From the NCBI GenBank assembly GCA_033964015.1, contig CM066923.1:21129739-21193738 (forward strand): a DNA stretch of 64,000 bases, in the 5' to 3' direction. The first letter of the stretch is position 1; every line of letters begins with the position of its first letter. Positions 1 through 12,270 of this stretch are shown in pieces. Made by a program: the position numbers and the translations under genes. Origin of the DNA: Scolanthus callimorphus. Lineage: Eukaryota > Cnidaria > Anthozoa > Actiniaria > Edwardsiidae. The notes under the pieces were generated by a model that worked only from the letters and a program-made list of their open reading frames with translations, made no database searches and had not been told where the DNA came from.

Positions 1-127
1 TAAAATCAGGCCTCTGGTACCTTTTAGGGGGTAAAATTCGCAAACCTGCAATTTTTTCTAGAGAGGTACCTGTTAGAGTCCGTTCTAGCAAATCAAGCAA
101 ATCACACTTGTTGGTAGCCTGAATTTC

Positions 128-184
128 AGACGTATTTTCCCTCGCAAAAAATACGAGAGAAAATTACGAGGGAAAATACGTCTT
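128..184. repeat. 57 bp palindromic hairpin
   Basis: Arms beginning AGACGTATTTTCCCTCG and ending with its reverse complement surround a short AT-rich loop. The flanks carry GGTACCTTTTAGGGG-like words (about 17-33 and 188-203). This looks like the inner hairpin of a decayed miniature transposon. No target duplication was identified. Confidence 0.5.
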
Positions 185-319
185 GTTGGTACCTTTTAGG
201 GGTCAAAATCAACTAAGCGACGCCATTTTAGGTACCATTTTAGTTCCCGACGAGCACCCCCGCCCCAAAAATATGGGAGTCCCCCCCCCCCCCCCGGGGT
301 CTGGCTTTTCTTCTAGCGA

Positions 320-840
320 TAATGTGTCGGTAAATGTTCTTCTAAAACTCTTCTCTTCGCTTGTGGCGTCTATTTGGTTATATGGTTGTGAAGTTTGGGG
401 TGGTGATCTTTTGGGGAAGATTCAGAACAATGGCTCTTTTAGAACAAAACTTTTTTCGGTGATTCCCGTAATGGAGAAACTTCACTTGAATCTGTAAGCG
501 GGTTCTGGGTGTTCATTCGAAGTCGTCAAATATTGCGGTTTATGGAGAGTTGGGCAGAATCCCACTTATGGTACAGGTTATTTTTTTGGTGGTGAAATAT
601 TAGTTGAGATTGAAGGACACCCGTTTTATCAGAATACATTAGTAGGAAAAGCTGCCAAAGTAAACATGGTACACAATTCTCGGTCGGTGACATTTGTTGA
701 TAATGCTTTAAAGATTTGTGGTCTTGGAATTCTTTCTAGTGTTAAAGTTTCCTCAAAAAAGCAATCAAGTAATCAGGGAGCTGTAGGAGACGAATTTCAT
801 TATGTTAATGGAGTGTTGTAATCACAGTTTAATTCAATTA
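320..840 (+). pseudogene. Decayed non-LTR retrotransposon reverse transcriptase C-terminal fragment
   Basis: Two pieces in different frames match the usual end of a LINE-type reverse transcriptase. The first is a peptide WLYGCEVWGGD around 375-410. The second is a peptide GVHSKSSNIAVYGELGRIPL around 508-570, followed by a short VKYWLRLKD-like stretch. The YGCEVWG and AVYGELGR.PL words are typical of the thumb and connection region after the catalytic core. Stops and frame changes separate the pieces, and the catalytic motif lies outside the preserved part. It is a dead 5'-truncated relic, not a host gene. The exact boundaries are uncertain. Confidence 0.6.
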
Positions 841-1229
841 CGAACCGATTTCTTTAATTCACTTTTTGCTGTAAACGAATAATTTGTGAAATTCGACAGA
901 AAGTAGTTATTCTTGTATATTTTATCAATGAAGGACAAATCTGTAATGAAGATATCAGAAGGTATAACTGTTATGCTATGCCTGTTAGTGGTTAAAAAAT
1001 GTTAATGATTGTCAATGTTATTTCTTTACTGATTTACCGATTTATCTTACTGGATATAAGGTGTATTAGTTTACAGTTGACGCGGTTTCCATTGTTATTC
1101 GTAGGGAATTAACTCGGATAATGAATCTCAACAAACTAAAAGTCGGGGAGGGATTTGAATTCTCCAGGGAAAGGTTGGGGTTGATCAATAGAATTGAATT
1201 GAATTTCTAGGTAAATATATTGCTCATTA

Positions 1230-1322
1230 TGGATTAATAGGTAAGTATATGGCTCATTATGGATTAATAGGTAAATATCTAGTTATTTACCTATGAATCC
1301 ATAATAAGCCATATACTTACCT
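1230..1322. repeat. Hairpin with 40 bp arms
   Basis: GGTAAGTATATGGCTCATTA near 1231 is mirrored by TAATAAGCCATATACTTACC ending at 1322. A related direct copy of the left arm lies just upstream at 1200-1230. It directly precedes the miniature element at 1335. Confidence 0.55.
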
Positions 1323-1334
1323 GTAAATCAATAA

Positions 1335-1484
1335 TGTGTGGTTCCAGAAAATATCCCCCCCCGAAAGAGTGTTGAAAAGTGACCCCCCCACCTCTCTGGA
1401 ATTCCCGAAGAAAAATACAGTATTTGTATGGAAAATATATCCTTTCCTATTATCCTTCCTATGGATAATTTCTGGAACCACACA
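1335..1484. mobile_element. 150 bp miniature inverted-repeat element, family with TGTGTGGTTCCAGA ends
   Basis: The ends TGTGTGGTTCCAGAAAATAT and the matching reverse complement GATAATTTCTGGAACCACACA-like right end bound a C-rich then AT-rich core. The flanks read AA before and AT after the element. A second member with the same ends and a similar core lies at 35312-35520, which defines the family and its limits. Non-autonomous; no coding capacity. Confidence 0.75.
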
Positions 1485-1489
1485 ATAAG

Positions 1490-2850
1490 CCATTTTTACC
1501 AAGACTTCAAGGGGCACTGTCACGTTTGTTTCATCAAATTATTTTAAAATAAGACAAGTGTTCTACAGAAACAACTCCGAACCTATATTCTGTTTCAAAT
1601 TAGTCTTAAAAAGAAAAAGAAACTTGTTCAGCCTGTTCGAAAATCAAAAATGCCAATTAGCAATCCAATTCCATCCGCTCGATTATACACGAAAATACTC
1701 CAAATTTGTATTGATCTAGCAGCTGAAAGGTTAGGTATAAAACGTAGACCATTATTTTGTTGATTTGTAGGGAGTTTGACTGCATTTAAGCTACTTAAAA
1801 TGACCCCAAGTTAGACCAAATCCATGATAGACCATGACAGTTGCCCCTTTCACAATGACTAATTCAATTATCAACCCAAACATTTAACTAGTGAATTCAA
1901 ATCCATACACTTACCCCGAGAAAAAAAACATCCAATAATCTCAGTTTATGCATCTATGCTGACTGTCTGTCTATAACCAATATTTGCTTCTGATTATCCT
2001 TTATGCGAATCCCGCTGAACGCCACAAAACACGATTTCCGAGAACGCCTTCACTTGAACCATATTGAGAAGCGTTTGTCCAGTCTACTTGCTTGGTCTCA
2101 TTGCCCATAGAGTGTGTTTAAGACGTAAACCTGAAAATACAGATAAAATCATGCCCAAGTTAATTGCATATCTAATCGTAGAGAGCAACCAACGAGCGCA
2201 AAATACCTGAAACTTGCCTTCAGTTTCTCCATCTTGAATCAGTTCCATCCGTTTTGCTAGACAGAACGTTATGCAAATTGAGCTGTAGAAGCTGTAAGCT
2301 GTCAGGGCGTGGTACAAATGAAAATAACCAGTAAGGACGTAGTTGCTTTTGTCTCTATTATTTTCGTTCTACAAAGGAGTTCTTTTGTCTGTAGTCTATT
2401 ATCCTCGTTCTTTGTGTTGAGGTAGGGTATTGTTGTATTATCCAACCAGAGAGGAGCTTAACGCAGCTACGTACCGACCAAAATAACAGCGCTTTAATGA
2501 GTTGCGCTTTTACAAAAGGCCGCTTGATTGATTGGACTGGCTGTTGTACGAAAACAAAAGACGTAATTCGTGTTTGGAAACCTTTGTCAATCATAGTTGA
2601 ATAAATGTTGTCATTCATTTTCTTCAGCATCACAACTTTATTGTGCATGGTAAAAATTAATTGCAATGAGTTTCTCTGGGGAACCCACTTCTATGAAAGC
2701 AGCTAAATAACTAACAATAGTTCCTATTGGAATCCGCTATCTTTTTCAATTGTAAACTGTACTCCTTTTCAAAACTGTTAAATTCAATGAGAAGAATGCA
2801 TTTCATTTGTCCCTGTTTTCTGAAAACCTTGTCAACTGTAAACTAAGTCC
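1490..2850. other. Unassigned AT-rich intergenic stretch
   Basis: Only short open frames are present on either strand. I see no protein family, RNA gene or clear repeat boundary in it. Confidence 0.5.
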
Positions 2851-2948
2851 GTTAATTACCTCGATTCTCGGCAATAACCCGAATACATCCCTCGGGCCTA
2901 CGGCCCTTGGGATGTATTGGGGTTATTGCCTCGAATCTCGGTAATTAA
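2851..2948. repeat. 98 bp foldback around CGGGCCTACGGCCC
   Basis: GTTAATTACC at the left and GGTAATTAAC at the right mirror each other. The inner parts CTCGGCAATAACCC / GGGTTATTGCC and ATACATCCC / GGGATGTAT also pair. It ends about a dozen bases before the larger element at 2962. Confidence 0.65.
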
Positions 2949-2961
2949 CTCTAACTTATTA

Positions 2962-4078
2962 GGGACGTGTCATTATTTACCGGGGGGGAGGGCTCCCATT
3001 TTTTTCCAAATAAGGCTAAAAAAAATTAGGACCCTCCCCTTGAACATAACAAAAAAATTGTGACCCTCCCCAGTCGTAGGTAAAAATAATTGTGACCCTC
3101 CCCATGTAATTGATATTTTCTGAAAAACCTGTTAGTTAGACTCTTGTCCGAATGTCTTTTTCTTTTCTTAAAGTACAAATACTTTTTTCTTACTTCTGTC
3201 AAAGCTAAGGAACCGCGGTCATTATTTATCGCCTCGTTTATTTACGTGAGAGGATTTTGGGTAAACGGTAATAAATGCAGTGATCCTCCCTCTATAAGTA
3301 CAATGATTAACGTGATCCCACCTCTCCCGTCCCCTATTTGACCTAGTACTGAAGACATTTTACAGAAAAAGGGGCTCGCACTGTTCTTTCGTTGCGCGCG
3401 AAGCGCGCCCGAATTTTGATAACGCATTTCATCAAGCCTCAGAGAAAGGGTAGATGAACATATTTTGTGTACGGTATAGTAAACAATGCCTGTCAGGAGC
3501 CCAGAAGAACGCTACCTCAACTATATAGGTTAGATGAAAGCTTCTCCCTATTGATGGGTTTCTGAGCCAACAACGTTATATTATTCATGCGCGCAACTGC
3601 GCGCCGCAAATGACGAAGTTATTACGATTCATGATTCGCGGCCAAAATGACGAATTTCAATGCTTGTAACGTCGAACTCACGCTAATACCTATATGGGGT
3701 CTTCTTTCAAACATAGTGACTTCCCGTCAGGCCTATCATTCCAGGGCATTTTTGGAGAGTTTGCTTTTCCTCATCAAGATACAATTGTTGTTATGAACGG
3801 CGTGAGGGTAGCGTATTCGTTGCTGAAAGAGCATATAATATGTCATTCTTTATGCGCGCGAAGCGCACCGAAATTTTCATTAAGTAAAAAAGCAGATGAT
3901 ATAGAAGTTGCATCTGTTTCACTCTCTTCATCGTCCAAATGTTGTTGAAAAAAATTATGACCCTCCCCCAAACAGGAGTGAAAAAAATGTGGACCCTCCC
4001 TTTAGACACGCAAAAAAAATTAGGACCCTCCCCACAAAAATAGGAGCCCTCCCTCCCCGCTAAATAATGACACGTCCC
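2962..4078. mobile_element. 1.1 kb DNA transposon, TTA target duplication (PIF/Harbinger-like)
   Basis: The ends GGGACGTGTCATTATTTA and TAAATAATGACACGTCCC are inverted repeats that continue into G-rich/C-rich subterminal words (GAGGGCTCC / GGAGCCCTC). TTA precedes (2959-2961) and follows (4079-4081) the element. A three-base TWA duplication is the rule for PIF/Harbinger elements, hence the class. Repeated GACCCTCCCC motifs sit near both ends. No transposase is visible, so it is non-autonomous. A truncated second copy lies at 30712-31160. Confidence 0.75.
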
Positions 4079-4493
4079 TTAAATAGTTAGTTTTTATTTG
4101 ATATGACGTGTGCAAGGACAGTTTTAAATTAATTGTACAGTTGACGATCGTGTTTTTATTTTTATCCGGATTCGACCGTCCACACTAAAACGATATGTAT
4201 ACGGATTCGTTTTTTTCACTTTCGAGAGCGTTTTCAAACTTATACGGATTCAATGAAAACGATGAGCGTGTTAATGTGGACGGAAGGCCTAAACGTATCA
4301 ACAAGTGTACGGATTCAAACGAAAACGCGTTATTGTGGACGTGGTCTTAAACACGGTTAGAAATCAGCTATTTTACAAATAGAAAATACATTTAAAAAAA
4401 ATGCATTGTGAAACTGAATTTTAGATATGATTGAACAAAGTTTGCATAATTCCTGATCAAAGTACTAATTCTCCCATAAAATAGCACAAAAAC

Positions 4494-4772
4494 CACAGGG
4501 GACCCAAGCTCATATTTTGTGACTCGAAAATATGTAAGAAATTGTTAATAAAAATCCACGAAACTCACCTGGCAGTTAGACGTATTTGTCTTCATTGCCC
4601 CTATGGAGTTTGAAAAAATTCATGTACAGGAAGGTGAGGCTAACCAATTTTTTTCCAAACTCCATAGGGACAATGAAGACAAATACCTCTAACTGCCAGG
4701 TGAGTTTCGTGGATTTTTATTAACATTTTCTTACACATTTACGAGTCACAATATGAGCTTGGGTCCCCTGTG
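4494..4772. mobile_element. 279 bp foldback element with long inverted arms
   Basis: Arms of about 120 bp start CACAGGGGACCCAAGCTCAT and end ATGAGCTTGGGTCCCCTGTG, separated by a loop of about 25 bp. CAAAAAC stands immediately on both sides (4487-4493 and 4773-4779), which fits a target duplication of about 7 bp. No coding capacity. The high arm identity suggests a recent insertion. Confidence 0.75.
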
Positions 4773-5013
4773 CAAAAACCACAGTTTAAAGCCATATGTC
4801 AAAGACGGATCCACGTTAGAAAAAAGTTATTTTTGATATTTTGTTTTTAATCAGCTAAGGAGTCAGTCTGTATACAAAAAGTCAACCTTATCTGATCTTA
4901 CTATTTGAAATTTATAAGCGTATCGCGCGTTTCCGCTCTGTCTTCTAGTCCCCTTTTGAAGGCAGAGATCCCTTCCCAATTTCGAACCTCACTAGGTAGG
5001 CTGTTCGACCTTA

Positions 5014-8000
5014 GAGCGGATTTCACATGACTGTCGTGAAAGCGATTGCAATTGAGCAATCACTAGCCAATCAGAAACAAGAGTAATTACAACTTACTGC
5101 TGAATGGTTTCCAGCCCAGCCAATCAGGAGCCGAACCAATTCCTTGCTTGTAATTAGTTCGCAATTTGATTGGTTGATAGAAATAAGCAGCCAATGAGAA
5201 AGCAAACTAATTTAGTGCAGCCGCTTGGTGCAGAAAAAATGCTGAATTGTTCAATTTTATGGCAAAGCTACCAAATTTGGCACAAATAATGCTAACCACC
5301 CATAGATTAATATTACATATGGCCCCACCCGGGGTCCGCCCTGGATCCATCCCATAATTTCAGTTTCAGACGCGGGTAAGGTTGCTCATTGAAAAATGTA
5401 GATTATCTGTCTATTTCAAAAAATTTATGTGTATAACCTTCCATTGGCTCTAAGGAATATGGTTGTTACAAAATATCCCATAATTTTTACTTTTAAGGTG
5501 GCTCGGGAGAAAAAATAAAATAACCATTAATAAATTCTCGCAAGGGTATTATCTACGTGCTAGAACCACCAAAATTCACACAAAGAACAATAACTATCCA
5601 AAGATTAAATCGACACATGGCTCCACCTGTGATCCGCCCTGCATCCCATAATTTCAGTTTCAGCTGTCGGTAAGGTTGCTTATTAAAAATGTACTTATCT
5701 GCTTATGTTGAAAGTTTTATGCTTGCATCCTTTCATTAGCTACAAGGAATGTGGTTATTACAAGAAATCCCATAATATTTACTTTTAAGGTGGCTCGGGA
5801 GAAAAACACAATAATGATAAATAAAGTCATTAAAATAATGTACGAATTTTTTTATGCAATTTTAAGTCGTATATCCTTTCATTAGCATCCAGGAATGTGG
5901 TTGTTACAGAATATCCCATACTTTTTACTTTAAAGGTGGCTCGGGAGAAAATATGAAATAGTCATCAATAAAGTCTCGCAAGGGTTTTAGTTATGTGCTA
6001 CAGCCACCTAAATCGAACAAAGAATAGTAACTTACCAAACATTTAAACTATGTTTTTCCTTTTTACAATGTTTTAACTTTCCGCTCAATCCCTGAAAACA
6101 CTTTACCATGGACGTAAGTGTGTTCTAAAAAAACACGTCGGGGATTTTTGAAATTTAAAAAGAGCCGATTTTAGAGCCAGAATGTAGAAAAAATTCTTGA
6201 AAAGGAAATCGAATCTTAGTCAACGCTAATATGGGGTCAATGAATGAAAATTGCAAATACTGGCGAGGTTATAACTCTAAAAAGTTGAACTGATGCATCG
6301 GAAAGGGAACTCCATAAAAAAGTTTGATAAACAAATTATATACCATAGTTTAGCCCAGGATATAAGCTTTAAAATGATACGACCATTTTTGTGTGAAATT
6401 ATGCCATTTTAACCAAAAAAGTACCCCGAAGGTAGTCCGTAAACGTAAGGTGTCTAAATGAACAAAAAACAACTTTGCTATCATAAATGCTATTTCAATG
6501 CTTTAGATAACTTAAATGCAGCCTCTAATCACTATTCTAAAACACAAAAAGGACAAAAACAGATATGGAAACAGATAGATTCTCCATCTCCGTAACCTCT
6601 AGATTTTATAAACTTTTACTAGACAAATGAAGTGTGGAAACTAAATTGTTGTCTTGAGCTAAACAATTGCCCACCTGTTTTGAAATGAATGAATACCATT
6701 TCAGGAGGGTAGGAAAACAAATAATATTTGGTATACTTTCTTGTAGTATTAGAAGAGCGAAGTGGTACCCAAATAGATCAAAGGAGGATGGCTGGAAATG
6801 TTTATTACAATCATTGTTTTTGCTGGTTTGTTATTTGAGGCTTCATCTCAAAATCAGAATTGCTTGGACATCCCTTCATTTAAATTGTCATGAATTGTAC
6901 TTTACACCCGATAGTCAACATAAGAAACCACGTTGGAAAATAGGCCAAACTGATTTTACCCTACACCCTGCCCTTGTCACGCTCTGCCATGTAAAGCAAT
7001 CGGCTACCATGGTTACAAAATATTTCAAACGAACTGTTCCAAGTTGGGGGGCAACCATAACGAATAACTGTGCTGGATATTTTCTCTTGTGAGAACATTT
7101 GTTTTGCTGTTAGACCGATGTTTAAGTGCCCTGGCCCATCAAATCTGCAGCAAAATGAAAGCGTTTACCCTTGACGTTGTGTAAACATCTGGAGCACTAA
7201 CAGCAGGAGAACAAACAAATGGTACAATTGCAGGCAAGCCTTGTGTGTACGCAGGAAAGTATTATTGCGCTCAGATTTTATGACGTGCTTCCGCTTTGGT
7301 GGTAGTGGCTAAAACAACTTGAGGCAATCTCAAAGGTTTTCGTATGAAATGAAATGGGCAAAGTAACCCCAAAGATGACTACAGCGTACGTCGAAGGCTT
7401 TTGCCTCCTCAACATAGTAAACAGGATTAAAGATTATAACCCCTCTGAATCTTGTAAGGAAGTACAGGCAGAAACATATAAGTGAGTTGAAACGTGTAAC
7501 AAACATACATTGCTTTAGTGCTAATCTGCGGAATATTCGCAGAATCAATAATTGAACTGATTTTGAAAATGTTGTTGAAGGACTTCAAGATGTTAGTATG
7601 TTAGTATATTATCACTTACCACTATTGCTCTACGTTATTCGAAGCGAAAAAATGAAATATTATCAAGAGAAAACCTGCTTGGGCAAGCAGGCGAGAGTTT
7701 ATTATTCACCAGATATGTCATAAACTCGCTACGAATAATCCGCAGCTTGGTTCACCGTTGCTTGTTTCAACTAAGTTATATGTTTCTGGTACAGGGGAAA
7801 AACAAGACAGTTTAACTCAATTTTTTTTTGTGAATATTGAAGTTTTTACTCTTAGTACTTATTGACTAATCTAAAAACAAAACAATTGTCATCATGTTAT
7901 CTCGAAGGTTTACTCTATCGTTAACTTTACAAATTATGGGATGTTTTCAATCCCTTAAATCTTTTATCACACAAGTAATGACATCAACATTACATTTGTA

Positions 8001-8808
8001 TAATTAACACACATATCCACTTATTTTTCTTATGAGCCACCTTAACAATTTAAAATCAAATTATAGCATGGAACCAGGGCAGAACCCGGGCGAGCCATGT
8101 GTTGATTAATTTTGTATAGTTATTCTTGCTCGTGCGAATTTTGGTGGCTCTAGCATGTAAAAAATACCCATGCAAGACTTTATGAATAATTATTTAGTAT
8201 TGTTCCCGAGCCACCTTAAAAGTTAAAATTATGGGACATTTTGTAACAACCACATTCCTTGGAGCTAATGAAAGGATGTAAGCACAAAATTTGCGAAATA
8301 GACAGATCAATACATTTTTTATGAGTACCTAACCGACAGCTAAAACTGAAATTATGGGATGCAGGGCAGATCCCTGGTGGAGCCATGCGTCGATTAAATC
8401 TTTGAATAGTTATTGTTCTTTGTGGGAATTTTGGTGGCTCTAGCACGTAGATAATAGCCTTGCAAGACTGTTAATAATTATTTTATTTTTTTCTCCCGAG
8501 CCACCTTAAAAGTAAAAATTATGGGATATTTTGTAACAACCACATTCTTTGGAGTTAATGGAAGGATATACACATAAATTTTTAAAAATAGACAGATACA
8601 TACATTTTTCAATGAGCAACCTTACCGGCGTCTAAAACTGAAATTATGGGATGGATCCAGGGCGGACCCGGGTGGGGCCATATGTAATATTAATCTATGG
8701 GTGGTTAGCATTATTTGTGCCAAATTTGGTAGCTTTGCCATAAAACTGAACAATTTGCACCAAGCGGCTGCACTAATTGCAAACACGACGGTCATGTGAA
8801 ATCCGCTC
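5014..8808. mobile_element. 3.8 kb TA-flanked element with arrayed inverted arms
   Basis: The ends GAGCGGATTTCACATGACTG and its reverse complement match at 24 of 25 positions. TA lies on both sides (5012-5013, 8809-8810), as for Tc1/mariner-type elements. Inside, the left arm (about 5300-6000) holds direct units containing AAGGTGGCTCGGGAG and CCCATAATTTC. The right arm (about 8035-8700) holds the same units inverted. The centre (6000-8030) has only weak open frames; one spans 6667-7092 (141 codons) without recognisable motifs. Smaller relatives with the same ends lie in USP9X introns at 47100, 49734, 51596, 55462 and 62438. Confidence 0.8.
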
Positions 8809-8819
8809 TAAAGGAGCAC

Positions 8820-9010
8820 AGTCACGATTTTACACGATTTTAGGGTTAATTTAGGCAGCATATGCAGTCAGATTCACAAGAAATGAACAAAATAGTCCTC
8901 TAGCGTTAGTTAAATAACCTTTCAGCTACTAGATAAGTGCAAGTTTGGAGTATTTTTCATGTGTTATCGACCAGGCTGAACAGTTTTTAAACTTGGAAAT
9001 TCATAGCGAA
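8820..9010. other. Short spacer between elements
   Basis: Nothing recognisable apart from AT-rich sequence. Confidence 0.4.
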
Positions 9011-9015
9011 AGCTA

Positions 9016-12000
9016 TGCTCAGGGGACCCACTGGTGCGTATATAGAGGGATCACTCATTAGCATACCATGTCATAATTGCCATGTCGCTCTCGTGGCTGT
9101 ACGTCCTGGTTCCTTATCCTACATCAACCAAGAAATAAAGCCCCGTCTGCCTCGTTTCCTGCTCGTTTCTTTCGGTTTCTACACCCTCCTCCGCCAAGTC
9201 AGTACGATGGTCCGATTGTTTACTCAGTCCTGTTGGTTTTGGAAATTTTCGAGACTTTCTTGTTCCGGTCTTCCACCGTCCGCGTGAAACCGTGCTGGCT
9301 CTGAGTTCTGTTTCTTCACTTTCTCGTCGTTCCCTCATTCTCGTTCAAGTGTTTCTTCGTAATACAACTCCAGTTGCATTGTCGTAAGTATGTTTCTTAT
9401 CTGGGCTCCCATTTTCGTTAGTTATCCCAGTCATTCGTTTTATTTCAGCTTTTTTTTTTGTGTGTGTCTGTATACATCTATCGCAAGTCTATTGGAATCT
9501 TCTACGGTTTCATATATACCTTCCCCAGTTTTGTTGGCATGCTACCATTACCAGTGCTGGTTATGAAAAGTACGGTACCAGCTTTAGTCTGTCATGAGCA
9601 TTAATTGGCCTAGCATTTCTCATGATTTTACTGAGTTCACTTGTGTTGTTCGCATGCCATACCATGTGCTGGTTAGGAAAATTACGGTACCAGCTTTAGT
9701 CTGTCATGAGCATTTGGCCTAGCATTTCTCATGATTTTATTGAGTTCACTTGTGTTGTTTGCAAGCTACATTATTGTGCTGGTTAGAAAAAATATAGTAC
9801 CAGCTTTAGTCTGTCATGAGCATTTGGCCTAGCATTTCTCATGATTTTATTGAGTTCACTTGTGTTGTTCGCATGCTACATACCATGTGCTGGTTAGAAA
9901 AAATATAGTACCAGCTTTAGTCTGTCATGAGCATTTGGCCTAGCATTTCTCATGATTTTACTGAGTTCACTTGTGTTGTTCGCATGCTACCATGTGCTGG
10001 TTAGGAAAATTACGGTACCAGCTTTAGTCTGTCATGAGCATTTGGCCTAGCATTTCTCATGATTTTATTGAGTTCACTTGTGTTGTTTGCATGCTACATT
10101 ATTGTGCTGGTTAGAAAAAATATAGTACCAGCTTTAGTCTGTCATGAGCATTTGGCCTAGCATTTCTCATGATTTTATTGAGTTCACTTGTGTTGTTCGC
10201 ATGCTACATACCATGTGCTGGTTAGGAAAAATATAGTACCAGCTTTAGTCTGTCATGAGCATTTGGCCTAGCATTTCTCATGATTTCACTGAGTTCACTT
10301 GTGTTGTTCGCATGCTACCATGTGCTGGTTAGGAAAATTACAGTACCAGCTTTAGTCTGTCATGAGCATTTGGCCTAGCATTTCTCATGATTTTATTGAG
10401 TTCACTTGTGTTGTTTGCATGCTACATTATTGTGCTGGTTAGAAAAAATATAGTACCAGCTTTAGTCTGTCATGAGCATTTGGCCTAGCATTTCTCATGA
10501 TTTTACTGAGTTCACTTGTGTTGTTCGCATGCTATACCATGTGCTGGTTAGGAAAATTACGGTACCAGCTTTAGTCTGTCATGAGCATTTGGCCTAGCAT
10601 TTCTCATGATTTTATTGAGTTCACTTGTGTTGTTTGCATGCTACATTATTGTGCTGGTTAGAAAAAATATAGTACCAGCTTTAGTCTGTCATGAGCATTT
10701 GGCCTAGCATTTCTCATGATTTTACTGAATTCACTTGTGTTGTTCGCATGCTATACCATGTGCTGGTTAGGAAAATTACGTTACCAGCTTTAGTCTGTCA
10801 TAAGCATTTGGCCTAGCATTTCTCATGATTTTATTGAGTTCACTTGTGTTGTTTGCATGTTACATTATTGTGCTGGTTAGAAAAAATATAGTACCAGCTT
10901 TAGTCTGTCATGAGCATTTGGCCTAGCATTTCTCATGATTTTACTGAGTTCACTTGTGTTGTTCGCATGCTACCATGTGCTGGTTAGGAAAATTACGGTA
11001 CCAGCTTTAGTCTGTCATGAGCCTTTGGCCTAGCATTCCTCGTGATTTTATTGAGTTCACTTGTGTTGTTTGCATGCTATATTATTGAGCTGGTTAGGAA
11101 AATTACGGTACCAGCTTTAGTCTGTCATGAGCATTTGGCCTAGCATTTCTCATGATTTTACTGCGTTCACTTGTGTTATTTGCATGCTACATTGTACCGG
11201 CTTGAGTCGGTCATGAGCATTTGGCCTAGCATTTCTCATGATTTTATTTAGTTCACTTGTGTTGTTTGCATGCTGCCATGTGCTGGTTAGGAAAATTACG
11301 GTACCAGCTTTAGTTTCATGAGCAATTGGCCTAGCATTTGTCATGATTTTATTTAGTTCACTTGTGTTATTTGCATGCTACCATGTGCTGGTTAACACAA
11401 TATACCGTACTAGCTTTAGTCTGTCATGAGCATTTGGCCTAGCATTTCTCATGATTTTATTGAGTTCACTTTATGTGTTATTTGCTTGCTGTGCATTTAT
11501 GCTGGCTTTATATATTATCGTGCCAGTTTTTTGCCTAGTATTTCTCATAACTTTAGTTGATTTGCGCTATGTGCATGCTACATGTGCTGGTTTAAGGAGA
11601 TTTCAGTACCAGCTTTTCTCTGTCGTGTGCATTGGCCTAGTATTTCTTATGACTGGTTAGGAAATTACCTTACCAGCTAGTGTCTGTGATACCGACTTTA
11701 TATGTGGGCGTATTGGCATGGCTGCGTAGAGTGCTATGTTAAAGTAGGTCTCCTCCTTTTCCCTTCTTCACCCTCAAGGTTTGACTGTATCTTACGTAGA
11801 CGGAGACAAAGCGTTCTTCTGCCGGCCTTAGGGCCCGCACGTAAGTCGGTCAACCCTTGAGCCCCATCTGGGTTTATACTACAGTTTAGCCTACATCCGT
11901 ATTGTCACCTTTAACTATCCCCTGGTAAGCCTGGCTCGAGGGTTGGCCGCCTTATGTTTTCCTGGTGGTTTTTTCTTTCTGGTATCGGCAGGCAGCCAAT

Positions 12001-12260
12001 GCCAATATTCTAAACACACATAAAATAATGCACATATTTTCATACATTCTAAATAGGGGCGCTGCTTTTCGGAGGTCTTTGAGTTTTGGGTTGTCGCATC
12101 GCCTCGGTCTGTGTATGGTCGCACCACAGGGGTTTGGGTTTCGGATGAGTGTTGGGGTTTATGCGCAGCGCCCTCGGTATGCTTTGGAGTGTACTCAACC
12201 GCTGAGCACGGAGTCAGGTCTTCCCATCCCTCAGTAGGAGCACAGTGGGTCCGTTGAGCA
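9016..12260. mobile_element. 3.2 kb terminal-inverted-repeat element A carrying a minisatellite
   Basis: It begins TGCTCAGGGGACCCACTG and ends CAGTGGGTCCGTTGAGCA, inverted repeats with two mismatches. Its first 73 bp (with a TATA-like GCGTATATAGAG) and its last 45 bp are the same as those of element B at 12271-13015, but the middle differs. It is followed by TAGATTACTA. The TG...CA ends also fit an LTR, but no reverse transcriptase, primer-binding site or polypurine tract was seen. I prefer a non-autonomous DNA element. The core is largely the tandem array at about 9540-11660. Confidence 0.6.
9540..11660. repeat. Minisatellite, unit about 105-122 bp, roughly 19 copies
   Basis: The unit contains GTACCAGCTTTAGTCTGTCA, then GGCCTAGCATTTCTCATGAT, then TTGTGTTGTT and GCATGCTA. 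Two unit types largely alternate: one with TTCGCATGCTA...GGAAAATTACGG, and one with TTTGCATGCTACATTATTG...AAAAAATATAG. This gives a higher-order period of about 220 bp. The last units (after about 11180) are more divergent. Copy number was counted by eye. Confidence 0.85.
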
Positions 12261-12270
12261 TAGATTACTA

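Noticed and set aside
6667..7092. 141-codon open frame in the 3.8 kb element
   Set aside because: No motif, coiled coil, membrane segment or family resemblance seen; not called as a gene.
9540..11660. Regular array that could suggest CRISPR
   Set aside because: The whole unit is repeated with no unique spacers, and the genome is clearly eukaryotic.
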